Positions 1 to 6,721 are shown, numbered from the stretch's first letter. The stretch is DNA of 6,721 nt from Limisphaerales bacterium (GCA_025356925.1 JANXQE010000174.1:1-6721); one strand, 5' to 3'. Translations and numbers: made by a program. Notes: a model not told the origin generated them from the sequence alone.

Positions 1-48
1 CGTCGCGCCGCACGGGTCGATCCGTTAATCGCTTTGCGAGCAGAGTAA
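1..48 (+). CDS. C-terminal end of an upstream ADOP/FtsX-family permease (partial)
   Basis: Reading from base 1, the frame gives RRAARVDPLIALRAE followed by TAA at 46-48. This closely matches the C-termini of the two complete permeases in the window: ARIAAKVDPMEALRTE in the gene ending at 2526 and ARRAARLDAMAALRAE in the gene ending at 5874. In the MacB/FtsX superfamily this tail follows the last membrane helix and carries the typical 'P-x-xALR-E' ending. Only 15 codons are visible, so length and integrity cannot be judged. The next permease starts 30 bp downstream, so this is most likely the preceding member of the same tandem array. The match is short but specific. Confidence 0.85.
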   Translation, partial: RRAARVDPLIALRAE

Positions 49-78
49 GTTCTCAAATTCAGACTTCACTGACTAAGC

Positions 79-2526
79 ATGAATGACCTAAAATTCGCCG
101 TCCGCCAACTTGTCAAAAACCCAGGCTTCACCGCCACCGCGGTGCTTACCCTCGCCCTTGGCATTGGCGCTAACACTGCCATCTTCAGCGTAGTGAACGC
201 CGTTCTGCTGCGGCCATTGCCGTATCCAGAATCGGAACGACTGGTATGGATTAGTGAGGGCAACCAGAATTCCCGAGAATTCCCTATCTCCTTCCCGGAT
301 TTCATCGACTGGCAGGCCCAGCAGACCGTCTTCGATCAAATCGGAGTCTATAATTGGGGTGCCTACAATCTGGCCGGCTCCGGCGAGCCGCAGCGTTTGC
401 GAGCGGCCCAGATGTCCGCCAGCGCTTTCGCGGCGCTGCGGGCGCAACCCACGCTCGGCCGTTTATTTACCCAGGACGAAGACAAACCTGGCGTGCCTCG
501 CGTGGTCGTCCTGAGCCACGAGCTGTGGCGGAATCGGTTCGGTTGCGATCCCGCAGTCCTCAACCAGGCCATCAGCCTTGACGGTGTTTCCTACACTGTA
601 GTTGGCATCATGCCGTTGGGATTCGTTTTCCCCACGCCAGTGGATATCTGGGTCCCGCTGGCGCCATTTTACAGTTTGCCGTCGTACCAAGACCGCAACA
701 GTCATCCCGGCCTGGAGGGGGTCGCACGGCTCAAGCCCGGAGCGACCTTGGAAAAAGCGCAGGCCGAAATGGAAATGATCGCGAAGCGGCTCGAACAGCA
801 GTATCCCGCTTCCAATACCGATGTTCGAGTCCGCCTCGACCCGTTACTCCACAAGGTAGTGGGCAACGTTAGCCGGGCTTTGTGGACACTGCTGGGCGCC
901 GTCGCCCTCGTATTGTTCGTCGCATGTGCGAACGTTGGAAATCTATTGCTGGCTCGAGCAGCCGCTCGACAGAAGGAAATGGCCCTGCGCGCTGCGCTGG
1001 GCGCTGGCCGGTGGCAGATTGTTCGGCAACTGTTGACCGAAGGCCTGCTGCTGGCCGTTGCCGGCAGCGCGTTCGGATTGCTGCTCACCCACTGGGGCTT
1101 GGAACTTATCCTTGCCGCGGGCGGCAACGCCATTCCGCGCGCCGCGGAAGTTCACATGGATGGCGGCGTGCTAATTTTTACCGCCCTCGCAGCATTGACG
1201 ACCGGAGTTTTATTCGGCCTTGCGCCAGCCTGGCAGGCAAGCCGGCACGTGTTGCAAGCCGTGCTGCAGGCCAACTCGCGCGGCGCCACAAGCGGACACC
1301 ACCGGCTGCGACAGGGACTGATTGTGGCGGAGGTCTCGTTGACTCTGATGTTGCTGATTGGGGCCGGTCTGTTGCTGCACAGTTTCCACAACCTGCAATC
1401 GGTCAACCCCGGTTTCTCCACTGAGCGCGTGTTGAGTTTCCGACTAGACTTGCCGAAACAAAAGTATGGCACGCCAGATCAACAAAACGGTTTTTATCAG
1501 GCTCTACTCGAGAGACTGCGTGCTGTTCCTGGCATCCAAGCGGCCGGTGTGTCGTCACGCTATCCGCTCGAGCCTTTCAATTGGCTGGCCGACTATCAGA
1601 TCGAAGGCCAGCCCGAGCCGACCTCTGGTCACGGCCTCACCATGGACATGACCCTCGCAAGCCCCGACTATTTTCGTGCGATGGGTATCCCACTTTTGCG
1701 GGGACGCGTCTTTACGGACCAGGACAATCGAGAACATGTGCGCGGGACCGGTCGCCAGCAAGAAGATGGTGCGGGCCTCAGCGTAATCATCGTGGACGAG
1801 GAGTTCGCTCATCGGCATTGGCCAAACGAAGATCCCATCGGCAAACAGGTGCGGATTCCGTGGGGCGAACGTGCACAGAACCCTGTGCTGACTGTTGTGG
1901 GCGTAGTCGCTCGGGTGAAGATGCGCGAATTGAGCGAGCACGGCGGATTCGTCCAGGCCTACCTGCCATCGTGGCAGTTGCCTGAACCAGGCAGTGCGGT
2001 GGTCGTGAAAACCACCGTCCCACCGGAGACGCTGATCAGCTCGGTGCGCGAACAAGTCAGTTCGTTGGACCCAGCACAGCCTATCTCGAACCTGCAGTCG
2101 GTCGAGGAACTGCGTAACAATTCGCTCGCCCCCCAACGAGTGAATCTGGCATTGCTCGGCATATTTGGCGTTTTGGCGTTGGCGCTGGCCGCGATCGGCC
2201 TCTACGGCGTCCTGGCTTACTCGGTGACACAACGACGGCGCGAGATCGGAGTGCGGATGGCCCTGGGCGCTCAAAGAAGGTGCGTGCTCGGTCTGGTAAT
2301 TGGAAATGGGATGAGATTGGTGGCCGGGGGAATGGTTCTGGGTCTGGCAGGTGCCGCGGTGCTGACGCGAGTCATGAGAAGCCTGTTGTTCAATGTGGCT
2401 CCGTTTGATCCGCTCACGTTCGCGTCGATTCCCGTATTATTGACCGTTGTTGCACTCCTGGCCTGCTGGCTGCCCGCAAGAATTGCCGCAAAAGTCGACC
2501 CAATGGAGGCTTTGAGAACCGAATAA
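79..2526 (+). CDS. ADOP-type duplicated orphan ABC permease (MacB_PCD/FtsX, two copies)
   Basis: Inner-membrane permease of 815 aa, the usual size for acidobacterial duplicated orphan permeases (about 800 aa). The layout is a doubled MacB unit. Helix 1 lies at about residues 17-42 (ALGIGANTAIFSVVNAVLL). A first periplasmic core follows at about 48-260 (RVVVLSHELWRNRFG at 141-155). FtsX domain 1 has helices near 267-291, 317-345 and 364-385. A linking helix at about 412-436 leads to a second periplasmic core at about 440-680 (NEDPIGKQVRI at 583-593). FtsX domain 2 has helices near 690-716, 736-765 and 780-800. The cytoplasmic coupling motif occurs in both halves: RQKEMALRAALGA at 297-309 and RRREIGVRMALGA at 719-731. 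The second core has a charged loop (about 550-566) absent from the permease at 3535. In the family, MacB-like permeases transmit ATPase motion to the periplasm; the substrate here is unknown and no ATPase is encoded nearby. The ATG at 79 fits the N-terminus shared with the two later permeases. No convincing Shine-Dalgarno sequence precedes it. Confidence 0.95.
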   Translation: MNDLKFAVRQLVKNPGFTATAVLTLALGIGANTAIFSVVNAVLLRPLPYPESERLVWISEGNQNSREFPISFPDFIDWQAQQTVFDQIGVYNWGAYNLAGSGEPQRLRAAQMSASAFAALRAQPTLGRLFTQDEDKPGVPRVVVLSHELWRNRFGCDPAVLNQAISLDGVSYTVVGIMPLGFVFPTPVDIWVPLAPFYSLPSYQDRNSHPGLEGVARLKPGATLEKAQAEMEMIAKRLEQQYPASNTDVRVRLDPLLHKVVGNVSRALWTLLGAVALVLFVACANVGNLLLARAAARQKEMALRAALGAGRWQIVRQLLTEGLLLAVAGSAFGLLLTHWGLELILAAGGNAIPRAAEVHMDGGVLIFTALAALTTGVLFGLAPAWQASRHVLQAVLQANSRGATSGHHRLRQGLIVAEVSLTLMLLIGAGLLLHSFHNLQSVNPGFSTERVLSFRLDLPKQKYGTPDQQNGFYQALLERLRAVPGIQAAGVSSRYPLEPFNWLADYQIEGQPEPTSGHGLTMDMTLASPDYFRAMGIPLLRGRVFTDQDNREHVRGTGRQQEDGAGLSVIIVDEEFAHRHWPNEDPIGKQVRIPWGERAQNPVLTVVGVVARVKMRELSEHGGFVQAYLPSWQLPEPGSAVVVKTTVPPETLISSVREQVSSLDPAQPISNLQSVEELRNNSLAPQRVNLALLGIFGVLALALAAIGLYGVLAYSVTQRRREIGVRMALGAQRRCVLGLVIGNGMRLVAGGMVLGLAGAAVLTRVMRSLLFNVAPFDPLTFASIPVLLTVVALLACWLPARIAAKVDPMEALRTE

Positions 2527-2566
2527 TCGCTTCAAGGAAATAACTTGCTCGAAACATAACTGGACG

Positions 2567-2581
2567 TTGATCAAATCATGA
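2567..2581 (+). promoter_or_regulatory. AT-rich translation leader with ATCAAATCATGA
   Basis: The bases before the DUF4097-like start codon read TTGATCAAATC-ATG. The 12-mer ATCAAATCATGA (2570-2581) recurs exactly at the start of the permease at 5910. The segment contains the 8-bp palindrome TTGATCAA (2567-2574). No purine-rich Shine-Dalgarno site lies at normal distance, so the unstructured AT-rich leader may itself serve as the initiation region. A regulatory role is inferred only. Confidence 0.35.
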
Positions 2582-3504
2582 AACTACGTAAATCCACACT
2601 CCTCATCACCGTCGCGGCCCTTGCGGCGTTGGCCACTTCAATTCCTCTCCAAGCGGCTGACGCCGGACGACACGAGCACAAAGAACTTTCCGCCAACAGC
2701 GGCGGCACGCTGACGCTCAAAGCGGTGGTCGGAGCCATCGAAATCAAAACCCACGACCAGAATGTGGTGACGTTCGACTCGGTGCTGAAACCGGGAGGGA
2801 CTAGCAAATCAACCGAGCTCATCGATCAGGTTGAGTTTGACTACCAGACCGACAATGGCGACGTGACGATCAATGTTAGATGGAAGGACGACGAACGACC
2901 GCGTAACGCAAACCTGAAATGCCGGCACACACTCGTCATTCCGGCGAAATACAATATCGACGTTCGAACCGCCGGCGGCAGCATCAGCGGTCAAGACATC
3001 AATGGCCGGGTGGTCGCGCATACCTCCGGCGGCGGGATTCGTTTCGGCACCGTAAACGGCGAGCTCAAGGCCCACACCAGCGGCGGCGATATCGCCTTCG
3101 ATGACGTGAACGGTGACACCGATATCAACACGTCTGGAGGCAACATCACGTTGGGTAAGGTTGGCGGCGACGTCATCGCCAGGACGTCAGGCGGCAATAT
3201 CAATTTGGGAGCCGTGACCGGCAACCTGAAATGCAGCACTTCTGGCGGTTCGATCACTGCGGAACTCGCCAAGCAGATCGCAAAACCGCTCGAACTGAAT
3301 ACTTCCGGTGGCAACATCAGCCTGGCCGTGCCAGGAGATTTCAAGGCCGACCTGCAGGCCAGCACCTCGGGAGGCAGAGTTGCCTGTGAGCTCCCGCTGG
3401 AAGGCAGGATCAAACCAAGTTCAATCAACGGTAAAGTCAACGGCGGCGGCCCCGAAGTGACGCTGCACACGTCGGGCGGAAACATCGAAGTGGCAAAACG
3501 GTGA
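2578..3504 (+). CDS. Secreted DUF4097-like beta-repeat (putative adhesin-type) protein
   Basis: A 308-aa exported protein. Residues 1-29 are a clear Sec signal peptide: basic start MKLRK, hydrophobic core LLITVAALAALA, then LQA/ADA sites giving cleavage after about residue 26 or 29. There is no lipobox cysteine, so it should be free in the periplasm or outside the cell. Residues about 35-130 form a beta-rich N-terminal part ending VIPAKYNIDVRTAGG. Residues 131-302 carry repeats centred on T-[SA]-G-G-x-[IV]. This 'TSGG-I' ladder is typical of DUF4097 (DUF4097/putative adhesin) proteins, which are predicted to fold as a stacked beta structure and have no established biochemical role. The gene starts 51 bp after one permease and stops 30 bp before the next, so it is probably co-transcribed with them. 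ATG at 2578 is chosen because it places the signal peptide exactly at the N-terminus. Family assignment comes from the repeat pattern and signal peptide; a partner role with the permeases is inference from position. Confidence 0.85.
   Translation: MKLRKSTLLITVAALAALATSIPLQAADAGRHEHKELSANSGGTLTLKAVVGAIEIKTHDQNVVTFDSVLKPGGTSKSTELIDQVEFDYQTDNGDVTINVRWKDDERPRNANLKCRHTLVIPAKYNIDVRTAGGSISGQDINGRVVAHTSGGGIRFGTVNGELKAHTSGGDIAFDDVNGDTDINTSGGNITLGKVGGDVIARTSGGNINLGAVTGNLKCSTSGGSITAELAKQIAKPLELNTSGGNISLAVPGDFKADLQASTSGGRVACELPLEGRIKPSSINGKVNGGGPEVTLHTSGGNIEVAKR
2968..3483 (+). repeat. In-gene TSGG repeat region, 18-residue (54-bp) period
   Basis: The T-[SA]-G-G motif begins at residues 131, 149, 167, 185, 203 and 221 of the DUF4097-like protein, a strict 18-residue spacing. 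It then recurs at 242, 263 and 298 (spacings 21, 21 and 35). The unit consensus is T-S-G-G-x-I-x-x-x-x-V-x-G-x-x-x-x-x, with a hydrophobic residue two after the GG and V/I-x-G in the middle, as expected for two short beta strands and turns per unit. This is a protein-level repeat; the DNA units are not near-identical. Confidence 0.85.
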
Positions 3505-3534
3505 TCTGCCAGTCGGCGGGCCCATTGTTTCACC

Positions 3535-5874
3535 ATGAACGACCTCAAATTCGCCTTCCGTCAACTGCTGAAGAACCCCGGCTTCACTGCTGTGGCCGTG
3601 CTCTCGCTTGCCCTGGGCATCGGGCTGAATACCTCGATGTTCAGCCTCATGAACGTGCTTTTGCTGCGCCCGCTGCCATTCGAGCGTTCGACATCACTGG
3701 TCCGCCTCTACCGCGCGACGCCGCAAAACGAAAAAGGCGGATTTTCTCCCGCGGACTACCTCGACCTCAAACGCGACGAATCCGGCTTCGGCCAGTTCGC
3801 CGGTTACCTCCATGCAAGCGTGTCCCTGTCGGAACCCGGTCGTCCGGCGGAGCTACACGAAGGGATGCGTGTATCCCCGGACTATTTCAACGTGCTCAAA
3901 GTCCAGCCTGAGTTGGGCCGCGCTTTCCGGCCCGAAGAAGAGGTTTTTGGCAATCATCGGGTCATCATCCTCAGCCATGCCTCGTGGAAGAATCGGTTCG
4001 GGGGTGCCCCGGACATCGTTGGCCGGACCATCCGCGTGGACGGCGAAGCCCACGAAATCATCGGCGTCCTACCCGACTGGGCGAACGACGACCGTGTGAT
4101 CAGGCAGGTCAGCGTGTTTCGTCCGTTGAGCTTCAACGAGCACGAGCGTATCTCCCGCGACAACCAGTGGATCGACATTCTCGGTCGGCGCGCCGGCTCG
4201 ATTCCGGCGGCGCAAGGCGACGCTTTTGTCTCGTCTTTCGGCGCACACCTCGCGGCTGATTTTCCAAAAGAAAATGCGGGAAGCAGCTGGGGCAGCCAGA
4301 GTCTGCTCGGCTCAACCGGACACGCCAGCGGCCGTGTTATTATCGCGATGCTCCTTGGCCTGTCCGGCTTTGTGCTACTGATCGCCTGCTCGAACCTGGC
4401 AAACTTCCTTCTGGCGCGCATCGTTGCGCGATCCCACGAATTCTCTGTACGCGCCGCGCTCGGTGGGTCGCGCCTCCAATTGATCCGACCGCTCGCGCTT
4501 GAATCGCTGGTCATAGCTGCGGTCAGCGGTGCGGGGGCGTTGTTTGTCGCGATGTGGGCGGCTGATTGGCTGAGCGCCCAAAGCGTTGCCAGTGGTGGAG
4601 CGCCGATGAGATTCCCGCTGGACTGGAGGGTGCTCGGTTTTGCGATGGGCGCCTCGCTCCTTACGGCCCTGATCTTCGGGATTGTCCCCGCGTTGTTCGC
4701 GACCCGGGTTGACGTGAACCATGCGCTCAAGAGGGTTGCGCGGGGAACCACCGTTGGCCGCAGCCATCAGCGTCTGCGGCGCTGGCTGGTCATCGGTCAA
4801 TTCGCCATGGCGATGATCCTGCTTGCTGGCGCGGGATTTTTCGTGCGCGGAGCGGACAGCCTGCTCAGGCAACGGTTTGGCTGGGACTCCGGTCATGTGG
4901 TGGAAGGGGCCTTTGAGCTACCCGCCGGCAAGTATCCCGGGAGCGAACAGATTCTGACATTTTACCGGCAGGCAATCGAACGGCTCGGGCAATTGCCGGG
5001 TGTGAAAGCGGTCAGCCTCAGCTACGCCCTCCCCCACTCCGGCCTGGCGGGGCCGCGTCGGTATATTATCGAAGGTCACGAACGACCCGCCAAAGGCTTG
5101 GAACCGTTGGCCAGTTTTAACGGCATCACCTCCGCGTATTTCGAGGTTACGAGCACACGCCTGCTTAGCGGACGGGTCTTCAACGCAACGGACAGCCCGA
5201 CCTCACCCAGAGTCGCGATCATCAACGAGAGCATGGCTCGTGCGCTCTTCGCAAACAAAAACCCCATCGGACGGCGGATTTCCCAGGCCGACGTTGAAAA
5301 TCCGAATTGGGCGGAAATAGTGGGTGTCGTCGCGGATGTCCGCTCGATCGGTTTGTATCAACCGCCGATCCCCTTTCAAGTTTACCACCCCCTGGCTCAG
5401 GAGCCTTGGCACGAGGCCACCATCGCGGTGCGCACGGCCGACATCGCTCCGGAATCCGTCCTCGAACCCATTCGCGCCGGCATCACGGGTCTTGATCCTG
5501 ATCTCCCGGTGCGCTTCTTGATGTCCGCTGACACAATGATCGCGCATTCATCCTCCGACGTCGACATGCTGGAAAAAATGCTGGGCGCTTTTGCACTGCT
5601 TGGCCTCCTGCTCGGCGCGCAGGCGGCCGAGGTGATCCGCCTGATTCTCGGTTCAGGGATCCGGCTCGCCCTGATCGGCGTGGGCTTCGGTCTCTTCGGC
5701 GCATTCGGACTTTCCCGCCTGATCGCGAGCATTATGCCGGCAATGCAGACCAGTGGCGGTCTTGTGCTTGTGGCTGCCGCCGCCCTGCTGGTGATAGTTG
5801 CCCTGGTCGCCTGCTACCTCCCCGCCCGCCGCGCGGCGCGGTTGGACGCAATGGCGGCATTGCGAGCGGAATGA
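3535..5874 (+). CDS. ADOP-type duplicated orphan permease with an internal deletion in the second FtsX domain
   Basis: A 779-aa paralogue of the permease at 79-2526. Helix 1 (about 17-43) and the first periplasmic core (about 48-262, with RVIILSHASWKNRFGG at 142-157) are intact. So are FtsX domain 1 (about 267-392, coupling motif HEFSVRAALGG at 301-311), the linking helix (about 415-438) and the second core (NKNPIGRRI at 575-583). In the second FtsX domain the text runs from LGAFALLGLLL (683-693) straight into GAQAAEVIRL (694-703). The paralogue has 26 further residues between these two points: the rest of the first helix and the REIGVRMAL coupling motif. The C-terminal helices and the ALRAE end remain and the frame is kept. 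The protein is therefore either a permease with an altered or non-functional second half, or one starting to decay; an assembly error is also possible. ATG at 3535 matches the paralogues' N-terminus MNDLKFA. No clear Shine-Dalgarno sequence is seen. It begins 30 bp after the DUF4097-like gene. Confidence 0.93.
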   Translation: MNDLKFAFRQLLKNPGFTAVAVLSLALGIGLNTSMFSLMNVLLLRPLPFERSTSLVRLYRATPQNEKGGFSPADYLDLKRDESGFGQFAGYLHASVSLSEPGRPAELHEGMRVSPDYFNVLKVQPELGRAFRPEEEVFGNHRVIILSHASWKNRFGGAPDIVGRTIRVDGEAHEIIGVLPDWANDDRVIRQVSVFRPLSFNEHERISRDNQWIDILGRRAGSIPAAQGDAFVSSFGAHLAADFPKENAGSSWGSQSLLGSTGHASGRVIIAMLLGLSGFVLLIACSNLANFLLARIVARSHEFSVRAALGGSRLQLIRPLALESLVIAAVSGAGALFVAMWAADWLSAQSVASGGAPMRFPLDWRVLGFAMGASLLTALIFGIVPALFATRVDVNHALKRVARGTTVGRSHQRLRRWLVIGQFAMAMILLAGAGFFVRGADSLLRQRFGWDSGHVVEGAFELPAGKYPGSEQILTFYRQAIERLGQLPGVKAVSLSYALPHSGLAGPRRYIIEGHERPAKGLEPLASFNGITSAYFEVTSTRLLSGRVFNATDSPTSPRVAIINESMARALFANKNPIGRRISQADVENPNWAEIVGVVADVRSIGLYQPPIPFQVYHPLAQEPWHEATIAVRTADIAPESVLEPIRAGITGLDPDLPVRFLMSADTMIAHSSSDVDMLEKMLGAFALLGLLLGAQAAEVIRLILGSGIRLALIGVGFGLFGAFGLSRLIASIMPAMQTSGGLVLVAAAALLVIVALVACYLPARRAARLDAMAALRAE
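5611..5616 (+). other. Junction of inferred 26-codon in-frame deletion
   Basis: Codons L693 (5611-5613) and G694 (5614-5616) are adjacent here. Aligned to the permease at 79-2526, they correspond to L704 and G730. Residues 705-729 or so of the paralogue, covering half a membrane helix and the conserved coupling motif, have no counterpart. The alignment on both sides is ungapped: LLGIFGVLALAL against MLGAFALLGLLL, then GAQRRCVLGLVIGNGMRL against GAQAAEVIRLILGSGIRL. Confidence 0.75.
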
Positions 5875-5897
5875 GAATCCGACCGACCATTCACAAC

Positions 5898-5913
5898 TGA
5901 TATCAAATCATGA
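5898..5913 (+). promoter_or_regulatory. AT-rich translation leader with ATCAAATCATGA (second copy)
   Basis: TGATATCAAATC-ATG precedes the last permease. It shares ATCAAATCATGA (5902-5913) with the leader of the gene at 2578 and includes the palindrome TGATATCA (5898-5905). As at the other starts here, no Shine-Dalgarno site is seen. The two leaders belong to genes of unrelated families, so the likeness is not simply due to gene duplication. Whether it is functional is not shown. Confidence 0.35.
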
Positions 5914-6721
5914 ATGACCTCAAATTCGCAGTCCGCCAATTGTTGAAGAGTCCCGGCTTCACCGCCGTCGCCGTGCTGACATTGGCCCTCGGCATCGGAA
6001 CCTGCACCGCAATGTTCAGCATCGTGAATGCCGTCCTGTTGAAGCCGTTGCCTTTCTTCAAGCCGGACCGTCTGGTCTGGATCGAAAACGTTTTCAGCGA
6101 TGAGGGGCTCTCCGGTCGCACGTCCCGGGCGGACACGTTCCTTGGGTGGCGTGATCAGTGCAAAAGCTTCGAGTCACTCGCTGCCTACTTCGCGTTCTCC
6201 GACTACGGCCGGCTGACATTGACGGGCACGGGCGACCCCGAGCGCCTGCGCAGTGTGGGCGTGTCCGAAAACTTCCTGCCAACACTTGGAATAGTTCCAT
6301 TGCACGGTCGCAACTTTACGGCCGAAGAGTGTCAATGGCTTGGAGCTGATGGCCTGAGCCTCAAAACTAGCGCCGTTCTCCTCAGCCACGGCTTCTGGAA
6401 ACGGCGTTTTGGCGGAGATCCTTTTGTCGTCGGCCGAACGATCACGCTCAACAAGAGTCCCAGCACCGTCGTTGGAGTGCTCCCGGCATCGTTCGATTTT
6501 GCCGCCATCTTCACGCCGGGCAGTGATGTGGATGTCGTCACTCCGTTTCCCCTGACCAAGGAAACGGCCAGTTATGGCAACACCGTGTTCGGCATCGGCC
6601 GGTTGAAGCCGGGTGTGACAATCGAACAGGCCCAGATCGAACTCACGGTCATCAGTGACCGGTTGCACGAGACGATCAAGGGCGTTGGTGCGTTCGGCGC
6701 CAAGATTCGAGCCTTGGACAC
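5910..6721 (+). CDS. N-terminal part of a further ADOP-type permease (cut by window end)
   Basis: Open frame of 270 codons from ATG 5910 to the window edge with no stop. It begins MNDLKFAVRQLLKSPGFTAV, nearly the same as the two complete permeases. Helix 1 lies at about residues 17-43 (VLTLALGIGTCTAMFSIVNAVLL). The first periplasmic MacB core follows, recognisable by FLGWRDQCKSFESLAAY (77-93), TSAVLLSHGFWKRRFGGDP (153-171), VVGRTITL (173-180), VVGVLPASFDF (187-197) and GRLKPGVTIEQAQIEL (230-245). Between the FTAEE motif (136-140) and LLSH there is a slightly longer loop (QWLGADGLSLKT) than in the other two copies. The FtsX domains would lie beyond the edge. The start is 35 bp after the preceding stop, consistent with one operon. 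Function is expected to be that of an inner-membrane orphan permease with unknown substrate. Confidence 0.93.
   Translation, partial: MNDLKFAVRQLLKSPGFTAVAVLTLALGIGTCTAMFSIVNAVLLKPLPFFKPDRLVWIENVFSDEGLSGRTSRADTFLGWRDQCKSFESLAAYFAFSDYGRLTLTGTGDPERLRSVGVSENFLPTLGIVPLHGRNFTAEECQWLGADGLSLKTSAVLLSHGFWKRRFGGDPFVVGRTITLNKSPSTVVGVLPASFDFAAIFTPGSDVDVVTPFPLTKETASYGNTVFGIGRLKPGVTIEQAQIELTVISDRLHETIKGVGAFGAKIRALD

Noticed and set aside
1555..2274. 239-aa minus-strand open frame
   Set aside because: Lies entirely inside the well-supported permease at 79-2526, has no recognisable domain and is rich in His/Arg/Gln as expected of a shadow frame in GC-rich DNA.
2527..2577. Possible terminator hairpin (CAAG at 2533-2536 with CTTG at 2544-2547)
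   Set aside because: Only a 4-bp stem, with no extension and no T-run after it.
2968..3483. Regular 54-bp spacing that could suggest a CRISPR or satellite array
   Set aside because: DNA units are not identical, there are no spacers, and the periodicity is explained by a protein repeat in an intact reading frame.
2991..3548. 185-aa minus-strand open frame rich in LPPEV/PPDV repeats, opposite the DUF4097-like gene
   Set aside because: It is the reverse-complement reading of the TSGG codons. The plus-strand protein has a signal peptide and a recognisable repeat family, which explains the regularity.
3501..3911. 136-aa plus-strand frame beginning GTG at the end of the DUF4097-like gene
   Set aside because: Arg/Pro-rich out-of-frame reading of the next permease's N-terminal region, which is unmistakable in its own frame from 3535.
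3954..4751. 265-aa minus-strand open frame
   Set aside because: Lies inside the permease at 3535-5874, with low-complexity Ala/Arg/Ser/Pro content and no family features.
5578..5652. Frameshift or pseudogene call for the permease at 3535
   Set aside because: The reading frame is continuous through the deletion and the expected C-terminal helices and ALRAE end follow in frame, so it is kept as a CDS with an internal deletion.

Overview
The window is a stretch of bacterial chromosome, coding on the + strand throughout. It is filled by a tandem array of large MacB/FtsX-type permeases of the kind called ADOP (acidobacterial duplicated orphan permease), with one exported beta-repeat protein of the DUF4097 type inserted in the array. 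The density of these permeases, the N-terminus MNDLKFA-RQL-K-PGFTA, the moderately high GC and the lack of clear Shine-Dalgarno sites suggest a soil or sediment Verrucomicrobiota (Pedosphaera-like) or Acidobacteriota genome. This assignment is inferred from family style; no marker gene is present.

Layout: (1) 1-48, the last 15 codons and stop of an upstream permease. (2) 79-2526, a complete 815-aa ADOP permease. (3) 2578-3504, a 308-aa secreted DUF4097-like protein built on an 18-residue TSGG repeat. (4) 3535-5874, a 779-aa ADOP permease that seems to lack about 26 residues of its second FtsX domain through a clean in-frame deletion. (5) 5910 to the window end, the first 270 codons of another ADOP permease, cut by the window edge. 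Gaps between genes are 30, 51, 30 and 35 bp. I see no terminator in any of them, so all five genes are probably one transcription unit or part of one. No stretch over 300 bases lacks a gene. I found no RNA gene, insertion sequence, CRISPR array or attachment site.

How the genes may work together: each complete permease has two MacB-like halves (periplasmic core plus FtsX membrane domain) fused in one chain. No ATPase is encoded here, so an ATPase, if used, must come from elsewhere. The secreted repeat protein lies between permeases with gene-sized spacing. It could be a periplasmic or surface partner or client of the permeases, but only its position supports this. The most notable points are the internal deletion in the third permease, the strict 18-residue periodicity of the DUF4097-like protein with fully diversified codons, and the placement of that protein inside an orphan-permease array.
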